Part shown: positions 16,599 through 26,012 of the stretch, one piece after another
Layout: every line of letters starts with the position of its first letter
Numbering within the stretch: the stretch's first letter is position 1
From: Geothrix fuzhouensis
Lineage (GTDB): Bacteria > Acidobacteriota > Holophagae > Holophagales > Holophagaceae
Length of the DNA stretch: 64,000 bases
Reading direction: 5' to 3'
NCBI RefSeq assembly: GCF_024609325.1
Contig: NZ_JANHMQ010000002.1
Location: 434,001 to 498,000, forward strand
Translations under genes and position numbers: made by a program
The notes under the pieces: model-generated
Database searches by the model: none
Seen by the model: only the letters and a program-made list of their open reading frames with translations
Told to the model about the DNA's origin: nothing

Positions 16599-16728
16599 GC
16601 TCGGGTCCTGAGAGGCCGGTTCCGCGGAGGGGCCGCGAAAGGACCACCCCTTCTTTTCGGCCGGTGGACCTCCGGCCTGGAATTCCAGTTCAAACAGCTA
16701 TAGGATCGGTCTCCCAGCCGGAGGCACC
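16599..16728. promoter_or_regulatory. Divergent intergenic region
   Basis: This 130-base region separates the GGDEF gene and the hydrolase gene. TATAGGAT at about 16699-16706 on the plus strand is a plausible -10 region for the hydrolase, with GGAGG at 16720-16724 as ribosome binding site. No repeat or operator was recognised. Confidence 0.4.
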
Positions 16729-17487
16729 ATGCGATCCGCCGCCCTCGCCCTCTCCCTCGCCGCTCTGCCCATGTTCGGGGGCCAGCCGCTCACCTATGCC
16801 GATGGCGCCACGAAGCTGGCGGGCTACCTGGCCAAGCCCTCTGCCGCCAAGGGCAAGGTGCCCGGCGTGGTGGTCATCCACCAGTGGATGGGGCTCACGG
16901 ACCATGAACGCAAGGTGTCGGACAACCTGGCCAAGCTGGGCTACGTGGCCCTGGCGGCGGACATCTATGGCGAGGGCGTGCGGCCCGCGAACACCGCCGA
17001 GGCCGGCAAGCTGGCGGGCCAGTACAGGGGCGACCGGGCCCTCTACCGGCGCCGCATCGCCGCGGCCCTCGACGCGCTCAAGGCCCAGAAGGGCGTGGAC
17101 GGCAGCCGCGTGGCGGTGATCGGTTTCTGCTTCGGCGGCACGGGTGCGCTGGAAGCGGCCCGGGCGGGCCTGCCCGTGAAGGGCGTGGTCTCCTTCCACG
17201 GCGGCCTGGATGTGCCGGCGGACTTCAAGCCCGGTCCCATCTCCGCCAAGGTGCTGGTCTGCCACGGGGCGGACGATCCCTTCGTGCCCGCCAAGGACGT
17301 GGCGGCCTTCCAGGACGAGATGCGGGCATCCAAGGCGGATTACGTGTTCGTGGCCTACGCCGGTGCCGTGCACGCCTTCACCCAGAAGGAGGCGGGCAGC
17401 GACAACTCGAAGGGCGCCGCCTACAACGAGGCCGCCCACCGTCGCAGCTGGCAGCACATGAAGGACTTCTTCCAGGAGATCTTCTAG
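16729..17487 (+). CDS. Dienelactone hydrolase family protein, secreted
   Basis: A 252-residue alpha/beta hydrolase with an N-terminal signal peptide (MRSAALALSLAALPMFGG). The catalytic triad is Cys134 in GFCFGG, an Asp in GADDPFVP near residue 183 and His215 in VHAFTQ, which is the cysteine-nucleophile triad of dienelactone hydrolases. Export is unusual relative to cytoplasmic catabolic enzymes, but secreted members are common in Acidobacteriota and Bacteroidota and are of unknown substrate. A strong hairpin follows directly after the stop. Confidence 0.93.
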   Translation: MRSAALALSLAALPMFGGQPLTYADGATKLAGYLAKPSAAKGKVPGVVVIHQWMGLTDHERKVSDNLAKLGYVALAADIYGEGVRPANTAEAGKLAGQYRGDRALYRRRIAAALDALKAQKGVDGSRVAVIGFCFGGTGALEAARAGLPVKGVVSFHGGLDVPADFKPGPISAKVLVCHGADDPFVPAKDVAAFQDEMRASKADYVFVAYAGAVHAFTQKEAGSDNSKGAAYNEAAHRRSWQHMKDFFQEIF

Positions 17488-17498
17488 CGGTACAAGGC

Positions 17499-17522
17499 TG
17501 CGCCCCGCGGTCGCGGGGCGCA
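17499..17522. terminator. Bidirectional hairpin terminator
   Basis: An 11-base perfect stem, TGCGCCCCGCG (17499-17509) with CGCGGGGCGCA (17512-17522), lies in the 48 bases between the convergent hydrolase and tricorn-like genes. No long U-run flanks it, but position and stability fit a terminator serving both strands. Confidence 0.65.
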
Positions 17523-17535
17523 GGTGTGGAAAGCC

Positions 17536-20500
17536 TCAGTTGGCGCGGTTCGGATACGCGGGCTTGCGGGTGGCGGCAGGCTGCTTCTTGATAGCCGCTT
17601 CCACTTCCTGGATGGCCCGGTCCAGCTGGGGGTCCTTGCCCTGGGCCAGCAGCGCGGGATCGTCCATCACCTCGATGTCGGGGTCCACGCCGTGGCCTTC
17701 GACGATCCACTTGCCTTCCTTGGAGTAGATGCCGAAGGTGGGCACGGTCACGCCGCCACCGTCGATGAGGGCGGGGGCGCCGCTGATGCCGATGAGTCCG
17801 CCCCAGGTGCGGCGGCCGATGAGGGGGCCGAGGCCGGCCTGGCGGAAGTAGTGCGGGAAGAGGTCTCCGCCGGAGCCGCTCCAGCCGTTGATGAGCATGG
17901 CCATGGGGCCCGCGTGGGCGATCTGGGGCCACTGCCAGTCCTTGCCATCGCGCACGCCCCAGTAGTTGAGGGTCTTGCGCCCGAGCATCTCGATGAAGCG
18001 GTCGGGGATCTGGCCGCCGCTGTTGAAGCGCTCGTCGATGATCAGGCCCGCCTTGTCCCACTGGCCGCGGAACTGGCGCACCAGGTCGTTCTGCCCGCCG
18101 ATGCCCGTGTCAGGCACGTAGATGTAGCCGATGCGGCCATGCGAGGCCTTCTCCACGTACCTCCGGTTGGCCTCGATCCAGGCCCAGTAACGCAGCTGGT
18201 AGTCATTGACCAGCGTGTCCACCGTCACCTCATGGGCACCGTCCAGGGAGGGCTTGTCATTGACGGTGAGGAGCACGGTCTTGCCGGCCAGGCCCTGGAA
18301 GGCCGCCCAGGGATCTGTGTGGGTATCGAGGGGGTTGCGGTTCACGGCCAGAAGGTAGTCGCCCTCCTTCACCTTCAGGCCCGGCTGGGCCAGAGGGCCT
18401 CGGACCTGGGCATCCCAGTCGGCGCCACGGAGGATGGTCTTGATGCGGAAGGCGCCGTTCTCCAAGGCGAAATCCGCGCCCAGCAGGCCCACACCCAGCT
18501 TGGCTGGCACCTCCTGGTCACCGCCGCCCCGGTAGGCGTGGGAGGCGTTCAGTTCGGCGATGAGCTCGCCCAGGACGAAGTTCACGTCCTCGCGGGTGAC
18601 GCAGTCCTTGAGCAGCTTCTCGTAGCGGGCCTTCTGGGCCTTCCAGTCCACCCCGTGCATGCCCGGGTCGTAGAACAGGTCGCGCTCCAGGCGCCAGGTG
18701 TCGTTGAAGATCTGCTGCCATTCGGCTTGGGGATCGACGGTCATCATCAGCTCGCCCGTCGGCAACTTCTTCTCGAACTTCTGGTCGGGCTTGAGGTCGA
18801 TGAGGGCGTACTCCTGCTTCCGGTTCACCAGCACCTTCTTGCCGTCGCCGCTGAGGAGAGCGCCGTCCACGTCCGCCAGCACGGCCTTCTCCTCGCGCTG
18901 CTCCAGATCGTAGGTGTATAGGGTTGCCTTGGTTTCGCCCATGGGGTTCAGCTGGGCGGCGCGGCGGTAGACCAGCTTGCCCTTCGCTGCAGCCAGGTCT
19001 GAGTAGTAGCCGGCAGTCGGTGACAGCAGCACCATGCGGGCTTCCAGGCCCTCGAGGTCGATCTCCACGGGCTTGGTCGGCTCCTTCTTGCCGGCATCCT
19101 TCTTGTCTCCGTCCTTCTTGTCCGTGCCGTTGCCTTCCTCCTTCTTGTCCTCCTTCTTCTCGTCCTTTGCGCCCTCCGCCTCATCCGCATCGTTGCGGGG
19201 AGCCATGGGCGAGGCCACATCCTTGCGGAGGGGGAGGGCGGCGAGGCGGGTGGTGGCGGCGTAGACCCAGGTGCCATCCACGTCGCTGTAGGTGGGGCTG
19301 AACTGCTGGCCGGTGGTGAGGAAGAGATACTTCCCCTCGGGATCGAAGACCGGATCCTCGGCGTTGTAGAAAGGCGACGTCGCCTCATGCCGCTGGCCGG
19401 TCCGGGTGTCGTAGAGGGCGATCACCCGGTTGCGGTTGGCGGTGTCGCAGGGGTAGGCGAACCAGCGGCCGTCGGGGGACCAGCTGGCGCGGAATTCCTC
19501 CAGGGGGTTCTCGAACATGTAGAGGCCCTTGTCCACCGCCTGTACTTTGCCGGTCTCCAGGTTGCAGAGGTTGATCCGCATGGCCTGGTCCGCGAAGACC
19601 ACGTGCTTGCCATCCGGGGACCAGGAGATGCGGTAGCGGAAGCCCGGACCCAGGTGTGTCACCTGGCGCTCCTGGCCGGAACCGTCCGCGGGCCGCACGC
19701 ACAGCTCGTACTCGCCGCTGCGGTCACTGAAGTAGGCGATCTGCTTCCCGTCATGGGACAGCGCGGGGAAGCGCTCCGCGGCACCGGGTGTGCGCGTGAG
19801 GTTGATCACATAGCCCTTCTCTGCAGGCACGGAAAAGGCTTCGCCGCGAGCCTCGAAGACCGCGCGCTTGCCCTGGGGAGACAGCGTGGGATTCTTCAGC
19901 AGCTTGCTGGCGTTCTCTTCCCGGGGCTTCAAGGTGGCCTGGTCTGTCACCACCTCGACCTTCACCTCCACGAGCTTTTCGGAGGGCAGCTCGATGCGGT
20001 AGAGCTGGCCGCCGGCCTCCAGCACGATGTCCGAGGGGCCGACCGCCGGGAAGTGGGCGTCGTAGTCCTTGAAGAAGGTGATCTGCTGGAAGGCCTTCGT
20101 GGCCAGATCGTAGGACCAGATGTTGGCTCGCTTCACGCCATCGCGATCCGACAGGAAGTAGAGCTTCCCGCCGTGCCACATGGGCTGGGAGTCGTTGGAA
20201 CCACCTTCGCTGGGCAGGCGGCTGGCGGTCTTCTTCTCCAGGTCGTAGAACCAGATCTCCGAGGCCATGCCGCCGCGGTAGCGCTTCCAGGTGCGGAAGT
20301 CCGTGCTGATGGGCTGGTAGGCCAGGATCTTCCCGTCCGGGGACAGGGCGCCGAACTCGGCGTAGGGCAGAGGGAGGGCCCTCGGCAGGCCGCCGTCCTT
20401 GGGCACGAGGAAGAGCTTGTTGAAGCGATCCTTACCGGATTCCATGCCGGAGGCGAACAGGATGGATTTCCCATCGGGAGTCCAGTCCACCATGCGGTCG

Positions 20501-20826
20501 GCCATGGGGTGGTGAGTGACCCGCGTGGGAACACCGCCAACCACGGGCAGGGTGTAGACATCCAGGTTCCCGTCGTAGTTGCCGCTGAAGGCCACTTCCC
20601 GGCCGTTCGGCGAGAAGCGGGCGAAGGACTCCTCGCCCTTGGGCGTGGACAGCCGCTGGGCCATGCCCCCGGTCTTGGGGGCGATCCACAGGTCGTTGGC
20701 GTAAGTGAAGACGATCTGCGTCGCCGACACATCGGGATAGCGCATCAGCCGGGCGTCGATCTGCGCCGTGGCGCTGACGGAAGCCGCCACGACAATGGCG
20801 GTGGCGAAGAAGGGAAGCAGGCGCAT
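17536..20826 (-). CDS. Tricorn-like S41 serine protease, secreted
   Basis: About 1096 residues when started at the ATG at 20826, which follows CGGAGAG; an upstream extension is open but not protein-like. After a signal peptide (MRLLPFFATAIVVAASVSATAQ) come WD40/TolB-like beta-propeller repeats with WSPDGK and FSPNGR motifs, a highly charged Lys/Asp/Glu linker (about residues 545-585), a PDZ domain (about 790-860) and a C-terminal S41 peptidase core. The nucleophile serine is in NGWSGSGGD at about residue 983, and the histidine in SHAYRGGG near 762 matches the tricorn catalytic His. Tricorn degrades peptides; the exported bacterial members probably digest peptides in the periplasm. Confidence 0.93.
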   Translation of the reverse strand: MRLLPFFATAIVVAASVSATAQIDARLMRYPDVSATQIVFTYANDLWIAPKTGGMAQRLSTPKGEESFARFSPNGREVAFSGNYDGNLDVYTLPVVGGVPTRVTHHPMADRMVDWTPDGKSILFASGMESGKDRFNKLFLVPKDGGLPRALPLPYAEFGALSPDGKILAYQPISTDFRTWKRYRGGMASEIWFYDLEKKTASRLPSEGGSNDSQPMWHGGKLYFLSDRDGVKRANIWSYDLATKAFQQITFFKDYDAHFPAVGPSDIVLEAGGQLYRIELPSEKLVEVKVEVVTDQATLKPREENASKLLKNPTLSPQGKRAVFEARGEAFSVPAEKGYVINLTRTPGAAERFPALSHDGKQIAYFSDRSGEYELCVRPADGSGQERQVTHLGPGFRYRISWSPDGKHVVFADQAMRINLCNLETGKVQAVDKGLYMFENPLEEFRASWSPDGRWFAYPCDTANRNRVIALYDTRTGQRHEATSPFYNAEDPVFDPEGKYLFLTTGQQFSPTYSDVDGTWVYAATTRLAALPLRKDVASPMAPRNDADEAEGAKDEKKEDKKEEGNGTDKKDGDKKDAGKKEPTKPVEIDLEGLEARMVLLSPTAGYYSDLAAAKGKLVYRRAAQLNPMGETKATLYTYDLEQREEKAVLADVDGALLSGDGKKVLVNRKQEYALIDLKPDQKFEKKLPTGELMMTVDPQAEWQQIFNDTWRLERDLFYDPGMHGVDWKAQKARYEKLLKDCVTREDVNFVLGELIAELNASHAYRGGGDQEVPAKLGVGLLGADFALENGAFRIKTILRGADWDAQVRGPLAQPGLKVKEGDYLLAVNRNPLDTHTDPWAAFQGLAGKTVLLTVNDKPSLDGAHEVTVDTLVNDYQLRYWAWIEANRRYVEKASHGRIGYIYVPDTGIGGQNDLVRQFRGQWDKAGLIIDERFNSGGQIPDRFIEMLGRKTLNYWGVRDGKDWQWPQIAHAGPMAMLINGWSGSGGDLFPHYFRQAGLGPLIGRRTWGGLIGISGAPALIDGGGVTVPTFGIYSKEGKWIVEGHGVDPDIEVMDDPALLAQGKDPQLDRAIQEVEAAIKKQPAATRKPAYPNRAN

Positions 20827-21072
20827 ACGGCTCTCCGGGTTCCTGAGGGGTCCAGGCATGTTACGCAGAAGCCGCCGGGAAGGTTGAGGGCCGATGCTCA
20901 CTTGCTTTGGACAACCTGATCGTTCCCGCTTGCGCTCGGACCACTTCCCCTTCATGCAACGCTACCACCGGCCCTCGGACCGCTACGACCTTGCCTGGAA
21001 CCCGGAGGGCCTGATGCAGCAGGCCCCGCTTCGCGCTGGAGCTGGGGCGGCTGGCGGCTTCGGCCCGCTGAC
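20827..21072. other. Intergenic region between rsmH and the tricorn-like gene
   Basis: Two hundred and forty-six bases without a convincing gene. A plus-strand open frame at 20894-21178 has no start signal and runs into the rsmH antisense strand, so it is not called. The promoter of the tricorn-like gene must lie here, but no consensus boxes were recognised. Confidence 0.4.
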
Positions 21073-22098
21073 TCAGGACGCCCGCACGGCCCAGCGCAGC
21101 TTGGCGCTGGTGGAGCGGGGATTGGCGCGGCGCTCCTCGGGCGAGGCGCGGAGGGGCTCGGGCGCGGCCTCCGCGTAGAGGCCTTCCCGGAGGCCCTGCT
21201 GGAAGGCCTTCTTCACGCGGCGGTCCTCGCCGGAGTGAAAGGTGAGGATCGCCACGCGGCCGCCGGGCTTCAAGGCGCCGGGCAGCTGGGCCAGGAAGCG
21301 GTCCAGCACGCCGAACTCATCGTTCACGGCAATGCGCAGGGCCTGGAAGGTGCGCTGGAGGGCCTTCTTGATCTCCTCATCGCCGAGGTCTCGCAGGGCT
21401 GCCCGCATGGCCTCCGCGAGGTCGCGCGTGGTGCGGATCTCCCGGCCCGCCACTTCCTGGGCGATGGCGACCGCATGGGGCTCGTCGGCGTTCTCCGCCA
21501 GTAGCTCCGCCAGGGCCGGCGCGTCCAGCGTGGCGAGCAGGTCCGCGGCGGGGCGGCCCTTCTGGGGGTTGAGGCGCAGGTCCAGGGGCCCCTCCGCCTT
21601 CCAGGTGAAGCCGCGGGCCGGGTTGTCGATCTGCATGGAGGACACGCCCAGGTCCGCCAGCACCAGGTCGAAGGGACCGAGCTCCGCCGCCACCTTGGCG
21701 AGGCTGGCGAAGTTGGTGCGGCGCACGACCAGCGCGGTATCGTCGAAGCCCAGGGCCCGCAGCCGCGCCTCGGTGCGGGGCAGCTCGAGGGGATCCACGT
21801 CCAGGCCTACGAGGCGCCCGCCGGGCTGGAGCCGCGTCAAGATCTCCCGAGCATGGCCGCCGTAGCCCAGGGTGGCGTCCAGGGCGACCTCACCCGGCTT
21901 GGGCGCCAGCGCCTCGAGGATCTCGTCCACCATGATCGACCGGTGAGTGCCGGCGGGCGTGTGCCCCCGGGCCGCCACCTTGGCCTGCTCCTCGGCGTAG
22001 CGCTCCGGCGCTAGCTCCTTGTACTTCTCCTCGAAGCGCCGGGGGTGGGTGCCCTTGTAGCGGGGGCGGCGCGGGGGTCGCTGATCCTGGTCGTTCAT
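21073..22098 (-). CDS. rsmH: 16S rRNA (cytosine(1402)-N4)-methyltransferase
   Basis: A 341-residue class I methyltransferase that modifies C1402 of 16S rRNA. The family hallmarks are HRSIMVDEILEAL, the SAM site DATLGYGGHAREIL, DLGVSSMQID and the C-terminal TFHSGEDRRVKKAF. The N-terminal 45 residues form a basic, Arg-rich extension not found in the E. coli protein. In most bacteria rsmH leads the division and cell-wall (dcw) cluster; here it stands alone. Its ATG is preceded by TACCAT with exactly six bases between. Confidence 0.96.
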   Translation of the reverse strand: MNDQDQRPPRRPRYKGTHPRRFEEKYKELAPERYAEEQAKVAARGHTPAGTHRSIMVDEILEALAPKPGEVALDATLGYGGHAREILTRLQPGGRLVGLDVDPLELPRTEARLRALGFDDTALVVRRTNFASLAKVAAELGPFDLVLADLGVSSMQIDNPARGFTWKAEGPLDLRLNPQKGRPAADLLATLDAPALAELLAENADEPHAVAIAQEVAGREIRTTRDLAEAMRAALRDLGDEEIKKALQRTFQALRIAVNDEFGVLDRFLAQLPGALKPGGRVAILTFHSGEDRRVKKAFQQGLREGLYAEAAPEPLRASPEERRANPRSTSAKLRWAVRAS

Positions 22099-22110
22099 GC
22101 AGCCATGGTA
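22099..22110 (-). promoter_or_regulatory. Candidate leaderless -10 box of rsmH
   Basis: On the minus strand TACCAT (22105-22110) is followed by six bases (GGCTGC) and the rsmH ATG at 22098. No ribosome binding site precedes the start, which agrees with a leaderless mRNA. Confidence 0.5.
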
Positions 22111-22114
22111 GCCG

Positions 22115-23587
22115 TCAGCTGCCTCTGACCTCGGCCAGGGCCAGAGCCATGCGTCGGCAGGCCTCGTTCTGTTCGTCCAGGTCGTGGGCGGCGAAACCCA
22201 GGCTCAGATAGGGCACGGGCTGGTGGTGGAGGTCGTACAGGCTCCCCGGGTAGACCACAACGCCGTGGGCCAGGCAGCGCTCGGTCCAGGCCTCGAGGGG
22301 CACGTCCTCGGCCACGCGGACCCACAGCGAGAGGCCTTCCCGGGGGTTCTTCACGGAGATGGCGGGGTGGAGGTGGAGCAGCAGGCGATCCACCATGGTC
22401 TCCCGCCGCTCGTCCGTGAGCTTCCGCACCCGCCGCAGGTGCCGCACGATCTCGCCGTCGCGCAGGGTCTCCTCGATGGTGGCCTCCTGCACGAGGTTGC
22501 CGGGCCAGTCCACCAGCTGCCGCTGCTGGGCCAGCGTCTTGATGAGACCCGCCTCGCCCGCCAGGAAACCCACCTGCAGGCCCGGGGCGAGGATCTGCTC
22601 GAAGCTGCTGAAGTAGAGTACGCGGCCTTTGGGATCCTCGCTGGCGAGCGGGAGCCGTGGGTTGCGTTCGCGGTGGAAGCCCAGGGCCGGGTCGCCCTCC
22701 AGGATGCGGAAGCCGTGGGCTTCAGACAGCTGCAGCAGCCGCTGGCGCCGGGCGGGGTCGAGGCTCACCTGGGTGGGCTGCTGGGGCGCCGTGGTGAGGT
22801 AGAGAAGGCGGATGGGTTCCCGACGCAGGAGAAGCTCGAGGGCCTCCACATCCAGGCCGTGAGCGTCCACGGGCACCGCGAAGAGCCGGACGCCGGCGGC
22901 CCGGAAGGCCTCGGCCACCCGGAACTGCCCGGGGTTCTCCACGGCCACCGCGTCCCCGGGCGCGAAGAGCACCCGCGACACCAGATTGAGCGTGCTCATC
23001 AGGCCCCGGGTGAGCAGGAGGTTGCCCGCTTCCACCGAGAGGCCGCGCAGGTCGCGCAGCATCTTGCAGAGCGAGTTCCGCAGGTCCAGCAGGCCCCGGG
23101 GATCCCAGCCGGGCTGGAGTAGGCGCTCCGGATGCAGGCGCAGCACCCGGCCGTAGGCGCGGTGGATGGCATCGGTGGGCGTGAGCCGCAGATCCGTGGT
23201 GTCTGGAAGAAGCTGGAAGGATTCCGGTGCGGGCATTCCGGGCTGGAAGAAGGGGCCCTCCCGGGGCGTGGTCCGCTTCCAGGAGGCCGAGTCCTGGGCG
23301 GCGATGCCCGCAGGGGCGTCGAGGACCACAGGCTGGTTCCGGGCGATGAAGGTGCCGCGATCGGGGGAGGCCTCGATCCAGCCCTCGGCCTCGAGCTCGC
23401 GATAGGCGGCCAGGGTGGTGTTCCGGTTCACGCCGAGGAGCTCGGCCAGGGCCCGGGTCCCCGGGAGGGCATCCCCGGGCTTGAAGCGCCCGTGGCGGAT
23501 GCCCTCCTCGATGGCCTTCACCAGCTGGAGGTACAGAGGCTCGGCATTGGATCGGTCCAGCGCGATGGCGAGATCCCAGCTGCCCAT
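22115..23587 (-). CDS. MocR family regulator (second in window)
   Basis: About 490 residues from the ATG at 23587, which has AGGGAG upstream. A GntR helix-turn-helix (IEEGIRHGRFKPGDALPGTR and LGVNRNTTLAAYRELEAEGW, residues about 22-80) is fused to an aminotransferase fold-type I domain. The PLP lysine position deviates: the motif that is SKxLAPGLR in the first MocR protein reads YFSSFEQILAPGLQVGF, with Gln in place of the lysine. PLP would then not be bound covalently. It is followed by rsmH and preceded by a TIGR03118 gene on the same strand, neither an obvious target. Confidence 0.88.
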   Translation of the reverse strand: MGSWDLAIALDRSNAEPLYLQLVKAIEEGIRHGRFKPGDALPGTRALAELLGVNRNTTLAAYRELEAEGWIEASPDRGTFIARNQPVVLDAPAGIAAQDSASWKRTTPREGPFFQPGMPAPESFQLLPDTTDLRLTPTDAIHRAYGRVLRLHPERLLQPGWDPRGLLDLRNSLCKMLRDLRGLSVEAGNLLLTRGLMSTLNLVSRVLFAPGDAVAVENPGQFRVAEAFRAAGVRLFAVPVDAHGLDVEALELLLRREPIRLLYLTTAPQQPTQVSLDPARRQRLLQLSEAHGFRILEGDPALGFHRERNPRLPLASEDPKGRVLYFSSFEQILAPGLQVGFLAGEAGLIKTLAQQRQLVDWPGNLVQEATIEETLRDGEIVRHLRRVRKLTDERRETMVDRLLLHLHPAISVKNPREGLSLWVRVAEDVPLEAWTERCLAHGVVVYPGSLYDLHHQPVPYLSLGFAAHDLDEQNEACRRMALALAEVRGS

Positions 23588-23637
23588 CCGACTCCCTGTC
23601 ACGACCAGCATCCGATTCGAAGATGTTCCCGTCAAGG

Positions 23638-24780
23638 TTAGTAGCCGTACGGGCCGCCGCCAGTCCCGCCGCCCGTTCCGGTGGCGCCGTAGCTGATGGT
23701 GGCGAAGAGGCCGTGGGTCTGACCCTGCGGACCCGCCGCGACGTAGAGCTGGGTGGACTTCCCCGCCGAGGCGTCATTGCCGAAGGCCATCCCCCAGAGA
23801 CCGCTGACGGAAATGGGCGTGCCCGCCGGTCCCTTGAGCTGTCCCATCAGGGCCCCGGTGGCGGCGTTGTAGGCGGTGATGCGCCCATCCCCGAAGTTGC
23901 CCACCAGCAGCGCGCCTCCGAAGGGACCGAAGCCTGCCGGAGCCAGGGCGAGGCCCCAGGGCGCGTTGAGGGAGCCGCCCGTGGCGAGGCGCTGGACGAA
24001 GGTGCCGTCGAGGTTGAAGACGCTCACGATGCCAAGTCCGGTGCCAGTGGTCTCCCGCGGGTTCCCGGCGCTGTACTGGGCGTAGGTCACGTAGAGCTTT
24101 CCAGCCAGCACCTGGACGTTGTACGGCGAGTAGCCGGCCGGGAGAGCCGGATCCACCAGGGCGCCCGTCCCAAGGGTCACGGGGGCATAGGCGGCGTCGA
24201 ACACGTCGACGGTTCCCCCGGCCAGGTTGGCGGCGTAGAGGTAGGTCGCGCTGGCCGAGATGCCCTGGGCCAGCCCGGTGTAGATGGCGCCCGAGGCGGA
24301 GTGGTCCACCCTGCGGGTGACCGTGGTCCCGGTGCTCCACCCGGAGATGCATCCGTCCAGGGAGGCCATGATGAAGCGGTCCCCCATGAAGCCGGAGCTG
24401 GCGTTGAACACCATGCCCGTGGGGCCGCCCACGGTGCGGCCCGCCACGATGGGATCGGATACCACAAGGGGGGTCGCCAGCATCTGGCCGAGCCCGTCAT
24501 ACACCGTGGCGGTGGCCGTGCCCTGGTTGGCCAACCAGAACCGCGTGGTCGGACCGTAGGCCAGGCCCCAGGGGTTCACCAGGTTGGCGTCGGTGGTGGT
24601 GGCGGCAGCCGTGGCCTGGTCCGCCACGAGGCTGGTGATCTGGTAGGTGGGCGGAGGTGGGGGCGGGGTGCTGGTGCCGCCACCACCCCCCCCGCCGCAG
24701 GCCGCCAAGCCAAGCAGGGCCGCGCCGAGGAGGCCGGTCGAGAGGGAACGCAACGTGGGACTGGCAAAGTGCAGGGGCAT
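23638..24780 (-). CDS. TIGR03118 family lipoprotein with NHL/beta-propeller fold
   Basis: A 380-residue secreted protein. It opens with a signal peptide ending in the lipobox LAAC, then poly-Gly and a poly-Pro linker (residues 28-45), and continues with the TIGR03118 pattern: LVNPWGLAYGP, FWLANQGTATATVYDG, NVQVLAGKLYVTYAQ and NAPWGLALAPAGFG. These spaced glycine/tryptophan-rich units suggest a six-bladed NHL-like beta-propeller. The function of the family is unknown; members are abundant in Acidobacteriota and Proteobacteria. GGAGG six bases before the ATG supports the start. Confidence 0.88.
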   Translation of the reverse strand: MPLHFASPTLRSLSTGLLGAALLGLAACGGGGGGGTSTPPPPPPTYQITSLVADQATAAATTTDANLVNPWGLAYGPTTRFWLANQGTATATVYDGLGQMLATPLVVSDPIVAGRTVGGPTGMVFNASSGFMGDRFIMASLDGCISGWSTGTTVTRRVDHSASGAIYTGLAQGISASATYLYAANLAGGTVDVFDAAYAPVTLGTGALVDPALPAGYSPYNVQVLAGKLYVTYAQYSAGNPRETTGTGLGIVSVFNLDGTFVQRLATGGSLNAPWGLALAPAGFGPFGGALLVGNFGDGRITAYNAATGALMGQLKGPAGTPISVSGLWGMAFGNDASAGKSTQLYVAAGPQGQTHGLFATISYGATGTGGGTGGGPYGY

Positions 24781-24953
24781 GGATGCCTCCAGTTCGTGGG
24801 CGGGTCCCTGAGTCGGGGCCCGGGGTCGAATGCGTCCAGGGTGGGGTGTGGGGGAGCGCGCTCCAGATCCGGTCCGGAGATGAGAGGCCCTCCGGTGCCT
24901 CGGGGACGATCGGGGTGGGCTACCATCGCCAGGACCGCTTCCTTCGGAGGCTG

Positions 24954-26012
24954 ATGAGACCGCTCTGCTGGATCCTCCCCCTGGTGGCCCTGGTCCTCGC
25001 GGCCCAGGAGTCCAGTCCCTTCGCCCCGGAGGCTACCAACCTTTGGGCGCCCGCCTGGGAACTGACACTCCGGGGGGACCAGCTTTCGGCTCCGGGGGCC
25101 CCGGACGAGGCCTTCCACCGCATGGACGCGCAGCTGCGCCTCCGCTGGACCTGGGAGTCCGGCCCGCTACGCGTCGAGGCCGGCACGCGCTCCGCCGTGG
25201 GCTCCGACGGCAACCGCTTCAACGCGGCCCGCTGGGACCAGCAGCCTTCCAACGGGACCCAGGCGGATGTGGCGCGGGGGATCGCGTCGTGGGTCTCTGA
25301 GCGGGCCTTCGGCTCCCTGAGCCTGGGGCTCCAGGGCAGCGGCCTCCTGGCCCCCCAGGCGCTGTGGGATCCGGACCTCCGCTTCCTGGGCGTCGGCGGG
25401 CGGTTCGGGCTGCGGGGCGCCGGGGGCATGCTCGAGGAGGCGGGTATTCGCGTGGCGGCCGGCCGGGTCCGCGACCTCCTGGGCGGACGCGTGGACCTCG
25501 CCGCGGGACAGCTGGTGCTTCGGGTCGACACCGGGCCCTGGTCCTGGACGGCCCATGCCGGGCGCTGGGATCTGGCCTGGGATCCCGGCGGCGAGCGGCT
25601 TCGCCAGTTGCCGGGCCACGATCCGACGGCCCGCCAGCGGCTGGTGGTGGACGCGGCCGGGGCCTCGGGCACCTGGCACGCGATCCTGCCCGTGGAAGCC
25701 GGGTGGTCCGGCGCCAGGAACCGCGAGACCGGCGAGACGTCGGAGGAGGTCCAGGTCGCCGTGGGCAGCCGCGAGCGGGTCTTCTGGCCCCAGCTCGCCC
25801 TCACCTGGCAGCGACTGTCCTCCACGGGCACCCTCTACCCGGTGAACGGGGACGAATGGTGGTACTACCGGCGGGCGCGTGGGCCCCGCGCCGACCTGTC
25901 CCTGCCGCTGCCCCATCACTGGATCGCCACGCTGGTGGTCCTCCGGCAGCGGACGGACGGCGCAGAGGAAACGGTCACCCGGACGATGCTGGTGGTGCAG
26001 AAGCGGTTCTGA
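24954..26012 (+). CDS. Probable outer-membrane beta-barrel protein of unknown family
   Basis: A 352-residue protein started at the ATG at 24954, four bases after CGGAGG; the open frame further upstream has no supporting features. A signal peptide (MRPLCWILPLVALVLAAQ) is followed by a chain of short amphipathic beta-strands rich in alternating Trp, Arg, Leu and Gly. The protein ends in VVQKRF; a terminal phenylalanine is the usual outer-membrane barrel assembly signal. I do not recognise a named family. It is immediately convergent with a cupredoxin-like gene, and the next gene is a membrane kinase, suggesting a functional set. Confidence 0.7.
   Translation: MRPLCWILPLVALVLAAQESSPFAPEATNLWAPAWELTLRGDQLSAPGAPDEAFHRMDAQLRLRWTWESGPLRVEAGTRSAVGSDGNRFNAARWDQQPSNGTQADVARGIASWVSERAFGSLSLGLQGSGLLAPQALWDPDLRFLGVGGRFGLRGAGGMLEEAGIRVAAGRVRDLLGGRVDLAAGQLVLRVDTGPWSWTAHAGRWDLAWDPGGERLRQLPGHDPTARQRLVVDAAGASGTWHAILPVEAGWSGARNRETGETSEEVQVAVGSRERVFWPQLALTWQRLSSTGTLYPVNGDEWWYYRRARGPRADLSLPLPHHWIATLVVLRQRTDGAEETVTRTMLVVQKRF

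Noticed and set aside
19387-20919. Plus-strand open frame of about 510 codons antisense to the tricorn-like gene
   Set aside because: It mirrors the codon pattern of a clear protease gene on the other strand, has no ribosome site and reads as His/Gly/Val-rich nonsense. Many such shadow frames occur because stop codons are rare in GC-rich DNA.
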